From NCBI GenBank assembly GCA_021404685.1, contig QWHC01000004.1:224524-288523 (forward strand): DNA of 64,000 bases. Direction: 5' to 3'. Shown one piece after another: positions 1 through 8,255 of this stretch. How positions within the stretch are numbered: the first letter of the stretch is position 1; every line of letters begins with the position of its first letter. Source of the stretch: Chloroflexi bacterium CFX4. GTDB taxonomy: Bacteria; Chloroflexota; Anaerolineae; Aggregatilineales; UBA2796. Made by a program: the position numbers and the translations under genes. The notes under the pieces were generated by a model. That model saw nothing but the letters and a program-made list of their open reading frames with translations. It was not told the origin of the DNA and did no database searches.

Positions 1-2
1 CA

Positions 3-719
3 GGGGATGGCGATTCTGGTTTCGTCTCCTACATCATCGGCATCGTGATCCTGTTTTTCTACTACCTTGCTATTTCGATTGTCGTCACCTATAGCAACGC
101 AGCCCTGACGGGTGCTGTGTTCATGCGCTTTGATGGCAAAGACCCTAAGCTGAGCGATGGCTTTGCCATTGCCAACAGCCACTTGGCTGCCATTGTGACT
201 TTTGCCGCCATGAACGCGACGGTGGGCGTGATCAGCACCTTGATCCGCAACGCCGGACGGGATAGCAACAATGTGGTTGGGCGCATCATCGCAAGCATCC
301 TTGCCAGCATCATTGACGCGGCATGGGCAGTCGTGACCTTCCTCGTGGTGCCGGTCATGGTGCGCGAAGGCAAGGGCGCGTTGGAGTCTGTGAAGCGCAG
401 CGGGCAGTTGCTGCGGGATACGTGGGGCAGCCAAATTGTGGGCAGCGGCGGCATTGGGCTTGTATTCGGCTTGATTGCCTTTCTTGCCTTCTTGGTGATT
501 GGGCTACCATTGTTCCTGTTGGCAGCCGCAACCAATTCAAGTTTCTTGCTGTTTCTTGCTGTGCTGGTCATCATTGTGCTAGTGGCGGGCATCAGCCTTG
601 TGGGTGGCGCCTTGAACAGCATCTACCGCGTGGCGCTCTACCACTACGCGCACGATCAGAAGGTCGAGTTCTTTGAAGAAGAGGTGCTGCGGAGCGCGTT
701 CACGCCCTCGACCGCCTAG
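3..719 (+). CDS. DUF6159-like integral membrane protein (5' end outside window)
   Basis: The reading frame is open to the left edge, so only the C-terminal part, about 238 residues, is present. A GTG at 45 is an in-frame codon but need not be the start. The protein is very hydrophobic, with about four to five membrane segments. A hydrophilic stretch after the first segment contains FMRFDGKDP, followed by a pair of helices and a charged tail with EFFEEEVLRSAF. This pattern resembles the DUF6159 family of bacterial membrane proteins of unknown function. That match is from memory. No enzymatic motif is seen. The next gene is 190 bp away on the same strand. Confidence 0.6.
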   Translation, partial: GDGDSGFVSYIIGIVILFFYYLAISIVVTYSNAALTGAVFMRFDGKDPKLSDGFAIANSHLAAIVTFAAMNATVGVISTLIRNAGRDSNNVVGRIIASILASIIDAAWAVVTFLVVPVMVREGKGALESVKRSGQLLRDTWGSQIVGSGGIGLVFGLIAFLAFLVIGLPLFLLAAATNSSFLLFLAVLVIIVLVAGISLVGGALNSIYRVALYHYAHDQKVEFFEEEVLRSAFTPSTA

Positions 720-862
720 CAGGCATCGCGCATTGTGTTCCGTTTGGGCAGCACCTCTCGCCGCAAGGGCTGCCCTCTGTTTGCTTAAAGTGTTTTAACG
801 ATGAAAAGTTTGAATATGGCGCACCTCAGGGCAGTTTCTTACAGTTTCAGCGTATTTGTGTG

Positions 863-868
863 TACAAT
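863..868 (+). promoter_or_regulatory. Candidate -10 element for the PP2C gene
   Basis: TACAAT lies about 42 bp before the PP2C start. The same hexamer precedes several other genes here, at about 2326, 2850, 10804, 13462 and 49024, so it is probably the common -10 of this genome. No convincing -35 is seen. Confidence 0.4.
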
Positions 869-909
869 CTACAGCAATCATGTGACTCTGCTCAGGCGAC
901 ACGAAGGGA

Positions 910-2049
910 ATGATCGGTGTGAAGACGCCTACGCGCAAATGCCCGCGCTGCAACTATGAGAATGTGCCGCAGGCGATCTATTGTTTCCGCTGTAACCGCC
1001 ACCTGAATGATGCGCCTGTGGTGAATGGCTTAGATGGCACCGGCAGCCTGATCGAAGGTGCGCTGCGCTTTATTCGCCAACGCGATCACAGCTTATTTGA
1101 GCCGGGACGGATCGAACGCTTGCGAAAGGCAAGGTCAAAAGTGCTACCCGAAAATCTAAACGGCGAACCGCTCACCTGTTTAAGCTGTGGCACTTATAAC
1201 CTACCAACTGCCACACACTGCACGCATTGTAATGCGCCTTTACTGATCCCTGATGAAGATTTTGGCACGCTGCTGCGCCTGAGTGCGCGCACCAATGTTG
1301 GCAAGGTGCGGAGCAACAATGAAGATAGCCTTGCCTTGTGGTCTGTGGATGGCTTGGCGCTGGCGCTGGTTGCCGATGGCATGGGTGGTGCCGCCGCTGG
1401 CGAAGAAGCCAGCCGCCTCGTCGTGGAGGCGGTGCAAGCCAGCTTTGCCGGCACAGAGCGCGGCAGTGATACGCTGGTGGCACTTAGCGAGGATGAGCTG
1501 AGCAAGCGCCTGCACGCCGCCATTGATCAGGCGAACCGCACCGTTGTGGATCGTGCCAAGCGCGATGCCTCGCGGCGCGGGATGGGAACCACTGCCACCC
1601 TCGCGTTGGTGCGGAACAACCGCGTTTTTGTGGCGCACGTTGGCGATAGCCGCCTGTATCTGGTTGACCCACACGACCGCACCATTAGCCAAATTACCAA
1701 TGACCACAGCTTTGTGCAGGCTTTGGTCGCCTCCGGCCACCTCACCGCCGATCAGGCGCGCTATCACCCGATGGGGCATGTGCTATACCGTGCGCTTGGG
1801 CAGTCGGCTGATCTGGAGATTGACCTGTATCGGCACACCTTGCGCGGCGGTGATCGGATTGTGATCTGTTCGGATGGCTTGACGCGCCACCTTGAAGATC
1901 ACGAGATTGCCGAGATTGTGTTGCAAACTGAAAATCCGACCGAAGCCACCCTTGATCTGGTCGAGCTGACCAACGAACGCGGCGGCGAAGATAACGTCAG
2001 CGTGGTGGTGCTTCAAGTGGATTCGGTTGGGAGCGTAGGGGAAGCGTAG
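910..2049 (+). CDS. PP2C-family Ser/Thr phosphatase with two N-terminal zinc ribbons
   Basis: This is a 379-residue protein. Two zinc-ribbon knuckles come first: C11, C14, C25, C28 and C90, C93, C104, C107. A PP2C domain follows at about 122-372. It carries the metal-binding and catalytic signatures RSNNEDS (134-140), DGMGG (156-160), GMGTT (224-228), VGDSRLY (244-250), SDG (321-323) and GGEDN (358-362). These are the aspartates expected in an active Mn/Mg-dependent phosphatase that reverses Ser/Thr kinase signalling. No transmembrane segment is seen. The purine-rich sequence GAAGGGA sits almost on the ATG at 910. The in-frame GTG at 919 has better spacing and may be the true start. FHA proteins at 53.5-55.1 kb could read the same phosphorylation system, but no Hanks-type kinase lies in the window. 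Confidence 0.9.
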   Translation: MIGVKTPTRKCPRCNYENVPQAIYCFRCNRHLNDAPVVNGLDGTGSLIEGALRFIRQRDHSLFEPGRIERLRKARSKVLPENLNGEPLTCLSCGTYNLPTATHCTHCNAPLLIPDEDFGTLLRLSARTNVGKVRSNNEDSLALWSVDGLALALVADGMGGAAAGEEASRLVVEAVQASFAGTERGSDTLVALSEDELSKRLHAAIDQANRTVVDRAKRDASRRGMGTTATLALVRNNRVFVAHVGDSRLYLVDPHDRTISQITNDHSFVQALVASGHLTADQARYHPMGHVLYRALGQSADLEIDLYRHTLRGGDRIVICSDGLTRHLEDHEIAEIVLQTENPTEATLDLVELTNERGGEDNVSVVVLQVDSVGSVGEA

Positions 2050-2375
2050 GGTTCAACTCATAGCGCGCTAATGTCCGCTTAAGCTATGGCTCAGCCATGT
2101 GGCGCATACTGTAATCAACTTGCCGTGCCGTATTGAGCATGAGATGGAATGCACGCGCAAGCTACCCAATTGCCCATGCGGAGGTGCGCGTCGCCGCGTT
2201 GGTTAAAAGGGGTCAATTCCAACTGCCGGCAGGTGATTACCCCCTTCACCCTGCTGGCAGTTTGATATTTTTAAGTTGATCTTTTTAAGATACCCGCCTC
2301 TTGCAATCAACGCCCGCTCTTGGTGTACAATGAAGGATAGTTCTATCCCGTTCAATTGAGGAGTCCTAACCAACG
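2050..2375. other. Intergenic region with a strong hairpin
   Basis: This 326-bp gap holds a hairpin with a 13-bp stem (arms 2221-2233 and 2250-2262, one G-U pair) and a 16-nt loop, followed by a T-rich stretch. It is probably a terminator for the phosphatase transcript. A TACAAT -10 for the next gene is at about 2326-2331. I see no coding sequence or tRNA. Confidence 0.5.
2221..2275 (+). terminator. Probable intrinsic terminator
   Basis: The arms AACTGCCGGCAGG and CCTGCTGGCAGTT pair over 13 positions with one G-U wobble. They are followed by TTTGATATTTTTAAG. It lies about 170 bp after the PP2C stop. Confidence 0.5.
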
Positions 2376-2798
2376 ATGGGCAACCTGACTCTTGAGCAGT
2401 TCATCAACAACCTTAATCCGATTTCCAATGACCCGTTCACGCTGATTTGGGGCATCTCGCTCTACTCGGTCTTCTTCCTGTGCTTGATCATGCTCTTTGT
2501 TCAACGCCGACCACAAATGCCCGTGCAGCTTTTCTTGGTTGGTGCAATGATGTTAGCGCTCATTGATAAGGTCGCCACGGGTAACCTGCCCGGTGCCATC
2601 TTCCGCAACAATGAGCTGATCACGCTCTTTTTGCGCGTTGGTGTGTTCTCGCTGCCGCTGCTGGCAGTTGCCGTTACCAAGACCGAGAAATCGCGCATTT
2701 GGGGCATTTTGGCGGTTGGCATCGGCATGGTGTATGTGTTGCTGCGCGGCGTGCTGGAGATGGGCTGGCTTGGCTCTGTGGCAACGCCGGGACGCTGA
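2376..2798 (+). CDS. Small integral membrane protein of unknown function
   Basis: This 140-residue protein has about four membrane segments, at roughly 22-42, 48-66, 84-102 and 108-128. The N-terminus is polar and contains a short Asn-rich stretch. I do not recognise the family and see no catalytic or binding motif. A GAGGAG ribosome binding site about 11 bp upstream supports the ATG at 2376. The gene lies 94 bp before the LCP gene, which has its own TACAAT -10, so the two may be transcribed separately. Confidence 0.75.
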   Translation: MGNLTLEQFINNLNPISNDPFTLIWGISLYSVFFLCLIMLFVQRRPQMPVQLFLVGAMMLALIDKVATGNLPGAIFRNNELITLFLRVGVFSLPLLAVAVTKTEKSRIWGILAVGIGMVYVLLRGVLEMGWLGSVATPGR

Positions 2799-2849
2799 GC
2801 GTTTGGCAAGCGTCTGCTAAGCGCATAGGTCAAAAGCGTCCTTTCCCTA

Positions 2850-2855
2850 TACAAT
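2850..2855 (+). promoter_or_regulatory. Candidate -10 element for the LCP gene
   Basis: TACAAT in the context CCCTATACAATGG lies 38 bp before the LCP start. A -35 hexamer is not clear. Confidence 0.4.
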
Positions 2856-2892
2856 GGTGGTGAGTTTTAGCCGTGAATGGTTGTGATCTAGG

Positions 2893-4233
2893 ATGAACAC
2901 TCACCACTTGCCCAACAACGAAGACACCGATCAACTGCAATACGAGCAGTATATGCCGAAACGCCCTGTGCGCGCTGCACCCAAACCGATTTCCGAGTGG
3001 AAGCCCTCGGTGCAGCGCGCTGCGCCGCTCACTGAAGCCGCCGCCACCGATCCCGCGTTGACGCGCCCCACACTGCCTGCCACACAGCCAATACGCCCAC
3101 TGCACCCTGAAACGATGACGGATTCAGCGCCCATGCCGCTGCCTATCCCGCAGGTATTGTACGCACTGCCCGCCTACCCACCACGCCGAAAGTCCGTGTT
3201 GTTGCCATTTGTCGGCATTCTGACGAGCCTTGCCGCCGCGCTGATCTTTGCCCTCTTTATGGGCTGGCAGCTTTTCAGCAGCACCTTGAACGACGATTCG
3301 CGTGTGGTCGCGGCGCAGCTTGCCACGCCGACCCTGACCATTGCGACTTTCCCGCCCGCCACCACACCGCCCGAACTGCTCATTCAAGCCTGGAACGGCA
3401 CGGAGCGCTTTAATGTGCTGTTGCTCGGCTTGGACAAACGTCCTAATGACCGCGGCACAGCTTTCCGCACCGATTCAATGATCCTGGTCAGCCTTGATCC
3501 TGCCACGCGCAGCATTGGCGTGCTGAGCATCCCACGCGATCTGTACGTCGAAATCCCGCGTGATACGGTTGTTGGGCAAAGCTACGGCTTCCAACGCATT
3601 AACACCGCCTACTTTCTGGGCGAGCGCGTGCAAGAAGGCTATGGCGCGCTGCTGGCAATGCAGGCTGTGCAGTATAACCTCGGCGTGCGCGTCCATGATT
3701 ATGTCGTCTTTGATTTTCAGGCAGTGATCAACATCATTGATGCTATCGGCGGCGTTGAGATTGACGTGGCACGCGAAATCATAGACCGCGAATATCCCGA
3801 TATGTATACGAATGGTTACGATCCGCTCTATATCGCTGCTGGCAGGCAGTGGATGAACGGCGAGCTTGCCCTGAAGTATGCGCGTTCGCGGCATGGCAGC
3901 AGCGACTTTGACCGTGCGCGCCGCCAACAGCAAGTCATCAACGCTGTGCGTGAGCGCATCGTGCGCTTTGAGATGCTGCCTGAACTGATCGTGCGTGCGC
4001 CGAACTTATGGTCAGGCTTGAGTGGGCATGTTCGCAGCGGCTTGGCGCTGGAGCAGTGGATTCAGCTCGCCTTGTATGCCAAAGATATTCCTAGCGAGAA
4101 CATTCGCTTTGGCGTGATTGATGGGCGCTATGTGCAGGCGATGATGTGGAACGGCATGTCGGTGCTTTCGCCAAACCGCGCCGTGATTGGCAGCCTGCTG
4201 GTGGAAATCTTCGGCGCGAACTACAACCGATAG
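2893..4233 (+). CDS. LytR-CpsA-Psr (LCP) family cell-envelope glycopolymer transferase
   Basis: This is a 446-residue protein. A long Pro/Ala-rich cytoplasmic N-terminus (about 1-98) precedes one membrane anchor (about 101-126), a linker rich in Thr and Pro, and an LCP domain (about 172-375). Family signatures are FNVLLLGLD, RTDSMILVS, SIPRDLYV and ALKYARSRHGSSDFDRARRQQ. They supply the Asp and Arg residues that bind the pyrophosphate of a polyprenyl-linked donor. LCP enzymes transfer secondary wall polymers or glycans onto peptidoglycan or proteins on the outer face of the membrane. The stop codon sits inside the start of a DNA methyltransferase remnant in another frame, so the extreme C-terminus may have been altered by that event. 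Confidence 0.9.
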   Translation: MNTHHLPNNEDTDQLQYEQYMPKRPVRAAPKPISEWKPSVQRAAPLTEAAATDPALTRPTLPATQPIRPLHPETMTDSAPMPLPIPQVLYALPAYPPRRKSVLLPFVGILTSLAAALIFALFMGWQLFSSTLNDDSRVVAAQLATPTLTIATFPPATTPPELLIQAWNGTERFNVLLLGLDKRPNDRGTAFRTDSMILVSLDPATRSIGVLSIPRDLYVEIPRDTVVGQSYGFQRINTAYFLGERVQEGYGALLAMQAVQYNLGVRVHDYVVFDFQAVINIIDAIGGVEIDVAREIIDREYPDMYTNGYDPLYIAAGRQWMNGELALKYARSRHGSSDFDRARRQQQVINAVRERIVRFEMLPELIVRAPNLWSGLSGHVRSGLALEQWIQLALYAKDIPSENIRFGVIDGRYVQAMMWNGMSVLSPNRAVIGSLLVEIFGANYNR

Positions 4234-4484
4234 AGATTGCCAAGCTTGTGCTTGATCCTTTTCTTGGCTCTGGCACAACAGCCGTCGTTGCACAAAAGCT
4301 AGGCAGGCAGTTTGTTGGCGTCGAAATAGATACAACCTACTGCTGTCTTGCTCAAAAACGGCTGCATATGGCAAGCAGTGATCGGCGTATACAGGGTTAT
4401 GAGGACGGCGTATTTTGGGAACGCAATGCAGCAGGTGAGGCTACGCCCACACTCACGGCGGGCATGGATGCTGAGCCTGTGTGA
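4227..4484 (+). pseudogene. C-terminal remnant of a site-specific DNA methyltransferase
   Basis: A frame different from the LCP gene starts to read like a DNA amino-methyltransferase at about 4227 and remains so to about 4431. It contains motif I, DPFLGSGTTAVVA, then GRQFVGVEID, a YCCLAQKRL helix, and the ending IQGYEDGVFWERN seen at the end of such enzymes. Only about 70 residues are present. The target-recognition region and the catalytic (D/N/S)PP(Y/W) motif are missing, and no start codon or ribosome binding site is seen. The segment looks less GC-rich than its neighbours, consistent with transfer. It is a decayed fragment, not a functional gene. A second frame from about 4488 to 4593 also looks mildly protein-like but could not be assigned. 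Confidence 0.75.
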
Positions 4485-4609
4485 GCATGTCTTGCGCTTT
4501 TACCCACGCGAAATTGGCAAAATCACCGAGCGCATCGCCCATTTTGAACGGGTGCAGCAGGCTTGGCTTGCCCGCGCAGAATCACAAGATTGAAAAGCAA
4601 CCGCCACAC

Positions 4610-4891
4610 CTAGAAAAACCTGAACCAGCGCCGCCGCTTGAAGCCTTCTGCCTTCCCTTCACGGATGGCTGCAAGCACCTTCTCGGTGAAGCCGGGCGGT
4701 GCGCCAATTAGTTCAGCAGTGACCAATAAACGCTCCACAGCGCGTTCCGCGTTGCTCAGCGGCGCAGCCTGTGCCGTCTCTGTTTCGGCAGCAGCTTCTT
4801 CAGCCGCCTGACGTGCCGCCAGCTCTGCCGCTTCGTCTTGTGTGTCATCTTGGTGGGCAAACTTTCTTGCGTCGTCATGCTCTGCGCTCAT
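4610..4891 (-). CDS. Small partner protein of the ECF sigma factor, possibly a reduced anti-sigma factor
   Basis: This 93-residue protein is acidic and Ala/Glu-rich at the N-terminus. It has a short conserved-looking helix with PPGFTEKVLAAIREG and a basic aromatic tail. The PPGF-type helix resembles segments near the end of the cytoplasmic part of anti-sigma factors. However, there is no zinc-binding HxxxCxxC motif and no membrane segment. A GAGGTGA ribosome binding site 7 bp before the ATG supports the start. It follows the sigma factor stop by 33 bp on the same strand and ends the operon. An anti-sigma role is inferred only from position and the weak helix similarity. Confidence 0.65.
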   Translation of the reverse strand: MSAEHDDARKFAHQDDTQDEAAELAARQAAEEAAAETETAQAAPLSNAERAVERLLVTAELIGAPPGFTEKVLAAIREGKAEGFKRRRWFRFF

Positions 4892-4924
4892 TAGGTCACC
4901 TCATTCATCATTAAAGCAGGATTA

Positions 4925-5524
4925 CTATTCATCTTCAAAAATGCCCGCCTGCCGCATATCAGGCTGAAGGGCAGTCAGCTTGGCGGCAAGCGTTTGCCGC
5001 GCACGGAATAAACGGCTTTTAATGGCGCTTTCTGTGGTGCGGAGCATTTCGGCAATCTCTTGATAGGAATAGTCGTACCAATAATGCAGCACCACAGCGG
5101 CGCGATGTTCAGGTGAAAGTTCCGCCAGCAGGCTTTGAATCAGGGCGGTGCGTTCGCTGGCGATGGCGGCTGCCTCTGGCTCTATTTCTTCGCTGTGCAG
5201 CACTGTACGCGGTGGCAGCGGCTCATCTATCGAAAGCCATTTCAGGCGGCGGCGGCGTAGGCGATCTATGCAGAAATTAGAGGTGATCGAGAGCAACCAC
5301 GTCCGAAATGGGCGCGCCATATCGTAGCGTTCAAGGTTGGCGTAGGCACGCAGAAATGTCTCTTGGGCGGCATCTTCCGCTTCAACACGATTGCCCAGAA
5401 TGCGGTAGGCAAGGTTATACACAGCGTTCTGATGAAGCTGCACTAGCTCGCCAAAGGCAGCCTGATCGCCCTGCCGAGCGCTAATTAGCCACGCTGATTC
5501 TTGCTCAATAGACACACTATCCAT
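4925..5524 (-). CDS. ECF-type RNA polymerase sigma factor
   Basis: About 199 residues from the ATG at 5524; a TTG at 5545 would add seven residues, and neither start has a clear ribosome binding site. Sigma region 2 has the core-binding and -10-reading helices (YNLAYRILGNRVEAEDAAQE, then FRTWLLSITSNFCIDRLRRR). Region 4 has the helix-turn-helix YSYQEIAEMLRTTESAIKSR. Regions 1 and 3 are absent, as is typical of ECF sigma factors. It is the third gene of a four-gene minus-strand operon: hypothetical, YigZ-like, sigma, small partner. The regulon cannot be told from the sequence. Confidence 0.9.
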   Translation of the reverse strand: MDSVSIEQESAWLISARQGDQAAFGELVQLHQNAVYNLAYRILGNRVEAEDAAQETFLRAYANLERYDMARPFRTWLLSITSNFCIDRLRRRRLKWLSIDEPLPPRTVLHSEEIEPEAAAIASERTALIQSLLAELSPEHRAAVVLHYWYDYSYQEIAEMLRTTESAIKSRLFRARQTLAAKLTALQPDMRQAGIFEDE

Positions 5525-5564
5525 CCTTACAGTGAAACTACGCAAGCAAGCGGCAAAGGTTGCA

Positions 5565-6170
5565 TCAAACGTGCTGCGGTGTGACCTTGCCGGCGCTCAA
5601 ATCGCGCAGTGCAGCGCCAAATGCGGCAACAGCATCCTCCGCTAAGGTGACTTCAAGAGTCACTGCTTCTGCAAACGTCTCTGCATCTATCTGGGCAGTG
5701 TGCTGCGCTGCCAATAACTTCACGCGCTCATAAAGCGGATACGGCACTTGTAAGCGCAAGCGAGCCAACGTGATTTTAGGGCGTGTGGTCATGGCGGCTA
5801 GGGCAAGGCGCGCTGCCTCACTATAGGCGCGCACCAAGCCACCTGTGCCAAGTTTCACGCCGCCGAAATAGCGCGTCACCACCAGCACTATATCACCGAC
5901 ATCCGCGCCGCGCAGCACCGCCATAATCGGCGGACCTGAAGTGCCGCTTGGTTCGCCATCATCAGAAAGACCTTCATGCAGGCTTGCGCCATAGCCGACC
6001 CGAAACGCATAGACATGGTGAGCGGCATCGGGCATTTCGGCGCGCACTGCTGCGATGAATTGGCGCGCTTCTGGCACGCTTTCGGCATAGCCAAGCGTGG
6101 CGATGAAGCGCGAACGGCTCACCTCATGCTCAGCGCGCACCGTTGCGGCGGGGACGGGATAACCACTCAT
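5565..6170 (-). CDS. yigZ: YigZ/IMPACT (UPF0029) family protein
   Basis: This 201-residue protein is of the usual family length. The N-terminal UPF0029 domain (about 10-120) has the signatures SRSRFIATLG, HHVYAFR, DDGEPSGTSGPP and VTRYFGGVKLGTGGLVRAYS. A C-terminal ferredoxin-like DUF1949 domain follows at about 140-195. Bacterial members have no firmly established function. Eukaryotic IMPACT proteins affect translational control. The start overlaps the stop of the upstream hypothetical in an ATGA arrangement, which indicates translational coupling. The sigma factor gene follows 40 bp downstream. Confidence 0.92.
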   Translation of the reverse strand: MSGYPVPAATVRAEHEVSRSRFIATLGYAESVPEARQFIAAVRAEMPDAAHHVYAFRVGYGASLHEGLSDDGEPSGTSGPPIMAVLRGADVGDIVLVVTRYFGGVKLGTGGLVRAYSEAARLALAAMTTRPKITLARLRLQVPYPLYERVKLLAAQHTAQIDAETFAEAVTLEVTLAEDAVAAFGAALRDLSAGKVTPQHV

Positions 6171-6601
6171 GCGCCGCCTTGCCGACCAAACTCCGCCAGC
6201 AGACGATCATAGGCGCCTGCCCATGTTTCAGGGTTGCGCGTGTATTTGGTGATGGTGATCTCCACGAAATGCGGCAAAAGCGGCAAAATCTGCATAGGGA
6301 GCTGATCCCATGCGTTGGTTCGCACCAAGTCCTCAAGGCGCGCACAGGCAATGCCAAGCCACGTCCATTGGGCGCGAAACTGCTCAACTTTGTTCCAATA
6401 GTTGCGCTTTTCCCACGCCAACATCGAGGCCTCAATGCCGTCTTCAATCTCGCGGAAGCAGTAGATCAGGGTGGCAACCATATCGCGTGCTTCAGCGTCC
6501 ACGTCGCTTTTTTGCCCAAGGCGGCGCAGCAGTTCAGCGGCAGTTCGCATGTGTTGGTTGCGAAGTTTGCCGGCATTTTCAGGGTTAATCACACGGCTCA
6601 T
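6167..6601 (-). CDS. Conserved-looking hypothetical protein
   Basis: This 144-residue soluble, mostly helical protein has many Trp and Glu residues (YWNKVEQFRAQWTWLG) and no signal peptide or membrane segment. I do not recognise the family. It is the first gene of the operon that continues with the YigZ-like protein (4-nt overlap), the ECF sigma factor and its partner. A TATAAT on the minus strand at 6642-6637 lies about 36 bp before the ATG and is the likely operon -10. Confidence 0.7.
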   Translation of the reverse strand: MSRVINPENAGKLRNQHMRTAAELLRRLGQKSDVDAEARDMVATLIYCFREIEDGIEASMLAWEKRNYWNKVEQFRAQWTWLGIACARLEDLVRTNAWDQLPMQILPLLPHFVEITITKYTRNPETWAGAYDRLLAEFGRQGGA

Positions 6602-6656
6602 GAACTTTGCTCCGATTAAAGTGAGATGTGCGCCTGATTATAGCGCACAACACGAG

Positions 6657-6684
6657 AAGGCGCAGCCTGTGCAGACTGCGCCTT
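6657..6684 (-). terminator. Hairpin downstream of the anti-sigma-like gene
   Basis: Arms AAGGCGCAG and CTGCGCCTT pair perfectly over 9 bp around a 10-nt loop. The hairpin sits 34 bp beyond the stop of the gene ending at 6718. There is no clear U-tract, so terminator function is only likely. Confidence 0.4.
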
Positions 6685-6717
6685 GTACTGATACATCTTG
6701 TATGCGCTTAGCGCAGC

Positions 6718-7668
6718 CTAAGGGATCGTCATAAAGATCACGGCGCCTGAGGCTGCGGTAATGGCACGATCTTGCTCATTCAAGCCGTAGAGGATGAACC
6801 GCAATGGGCGATCTCCGATGCTGCTGCTTTGCAAGGCAGCGTAGGGCAGTTGGATCACATCGTGCGGCGGCACATCGAAGAAGAAGATGCTAAGCAGCCG
6901 TCCCGTATCTGCCAGCATAACCTCCAGGCGGTAGCGGGCAATTTTAGCGCTGTTCTGCGTGGTAATCGTGATCACGAACGCCTCTTTTTCACTATCTTGG
7001 CGCACTGATTCAATCTGTGCTGAAGCATCAATCGCAAGCGGTGTCGGTGTTGCCGTTAAGTCCGACGGCGGCACCACCGTTGGCTGTAGCTCAAGCTGGG
7101 AAGGCGTTTCAAAGCGCATTGGCTCAACGCAATCGGAAGGTGTGCTGCCACCAATCGGCGTAGCTGTCCACAGTGGGTTGGCAGGTGGCGTGATAAAAGG
7201 CGGCATCACGGTTGGGCAAAGCGTGGCGATAAGCGGCACAGCAGATGGCACAACCGTAGCCGAGGCTGTCACGGTCGCGGTGGCGGTGCTGTTTTGTGCG
7301 CTGCCAGGCGTATTTTCGCCCGAAGGCGGCAAGCTGCTCATCAGCACGGCGGCGATCATCAGCACCACTGCGCCCATCGCAGCGGCAACTGTCCAACTAT
7401 AGTGCATGGTGCGCTTGGCGCGCAGCGGTTCAACGTGAAACATGGTTCTCTCTCCCTGTAACGGTACATCGGATTCGGCGCGTTGGGCAGCGTTGAGCGC
7501 TTGCTGCCAAATGCGCGCCCGCTGGGCAGAACTTGGCGCAGCGCTTTCAGCACGCACCAAAGCACGCAGAAAGGCGGCGGTTTCCTCGCCCATGTGTGGC
7601 GGTGCAGGTGCGTTCGGATCGTGGCGCAGCACCTCTAAAAAGTGTTCGATGATCTGATCAGGCTTCAT
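6718..7668 (-). CDS. Membrane-anchored anti-sigma-like protein
   Basis: This is a 316-residue protein. A cytoplasmic N-terminus (about 1-85) resembles the short helical region of anti-sigma factors, with no zinc-binding motif. One membrane segment lies at about 89-110 (VAAAMGAVVLMIAAVLM). A long Thr/Pro/Ala-rich extracytoplasmic linker and a predicted beta-rich C-terminal domain follow. The ATG at 7668 overlaps the sigma factor stop (ATGA), so the two proteins are probably made in a fixed ratio. An upstream ATG at 7713 lies inside the sigma gene and is unlikely to be used. The anti-sigma role is inferred from topology and coupling. Confidence 0.75.
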   Translation of the reverse strand: MKPDQIIEHFLEVLRHDPNAPAPPHMGEETAAFLRALVRAESAAPSSAQRARIWQQALNAAQRAESDVPLQGERTMFHVEPLRAKRTMHYSWTVAAAMGAVVLMIAAVLMSSLPPSGENTPGSAQNSTATATVTASATVVPSAVPLIATLCPTVMPPFITPPANPLWTATPIGGSTPSDCVEPMRFETPSQLELQPTVVPPSDLTATPTPLAIDASAQIESVRQDSEKEAFVITITTQNSAKIARYRLEVMLADTGRLLSIFFFDVPPHDVIQLPYAALQSSSIGDRPLRFILYGLNEQDRAITAASGAVIFMTIP

Positions 7669-8255
7669 CGGCGATCCTCTCCTTCCTGTGCTTGATAGGC
7701 ATTTTGCAGCCAACGCAGCGCACGGTGCAGCATGGTGCGGATAGCGCCTTCACGCTTGCCCAGTGCCGCGCCGATCTCGGCTGCCGAAAGCCCACCCACG
7801 ACGCGCATTAGCACAACGTTTTGCTGTTCGGCGGGCAGCTTTGCCACCAACTGCTGAATGGCGTATGCTTCCTCAGCCGCGATCAGCCGTTCGGCAGGCT
7901 CTGGCGCGTCCGAAGGCGGATCGAACTGCGATTGATCGAGTGAGTGTGCGTGCCGCGCCTGATGATTGCGCTGCTTTAGATGGTTGATCACGGCATTGTG
8001 CGCGATGCGGAACAGCCACGCCGCCACACTGCCACCACGATATTGGCTGAGCGCCAACAGCGCATTGGTAAAGACTTGGCTGGTCAGGTCTTCCGCTTCT
8101 TGCGGATCGTCCACGCGGCGCAAGCAGTAGGCATAGATACGCGCAACGTAGCGCTCGTAGATCGGTGCGAACAGGCGCTTATCGCCCTGCGCGGCAGCCA
8201 TCACGGCGCGTTCGGCGGTGGCATCCAGCGCTGTGCTGTGTGCTGCGTCACTCAT
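7665..8255 (-). CDS. ECF-type RNA polymerase sigma factor
   Basis: The protein is 196 residues from the ATG at 8255; an in-frame ATG at 8294 would add 13 residues. Region 2 is seen as FAPIYERYVARIYAYCLRR, then DDPQEAEDLTSQVF and WLFRIAHNAVINHLKQR. Region 4 is seen as LPAEQQNVVLMRVVGGLSAAEIG, followed by GKREGAIRTMLHRALRWLQ. The gene overlaps the downstream membrane partner by 4 nt. It is divergent from the DinB-like gene at 8461. It is clearly a different subgroup from the sigma factors at 4925 and 45928, which have different region 4 sequences. Confidence 0.9.
   Translation of the reverse strand: MSDAAHSTALDATAERAVMAAAQGDKRLFAPIYERYVARIYAYCLRRVDDPQEAEDLTSQVFTNALLALSQYRGGSVAAWLFRIAHNAVINHLKQRNHQARHAHSLDQSQFDPPSDAPEPAERLIAAEEAYAIQQLVAKLPAEQQNVVLMRVVGGLSAAEIGAALGKREGAIRTMLHRALRWLQNAYQAQEGEDRR

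Noticed and set aside
323..676. Long open frame overlapping the first membrane protein
   Set aside because: It lies wholly inside the membrane protein gene in another frame. High GC makes many such shadow frames here, and its composition (Arg/Gly/Ala-rich) is not protein-like.
4348..4593. 81-codon frame after the methyltransferase fragment, ending ITERIAHFERVQQAWLARAE
   Set aside because: The last part looks mildly coding, but there is no ribosome binding site, the first half is not protein-like, and I cannot assign a family. It is mentioned only with the remnant.
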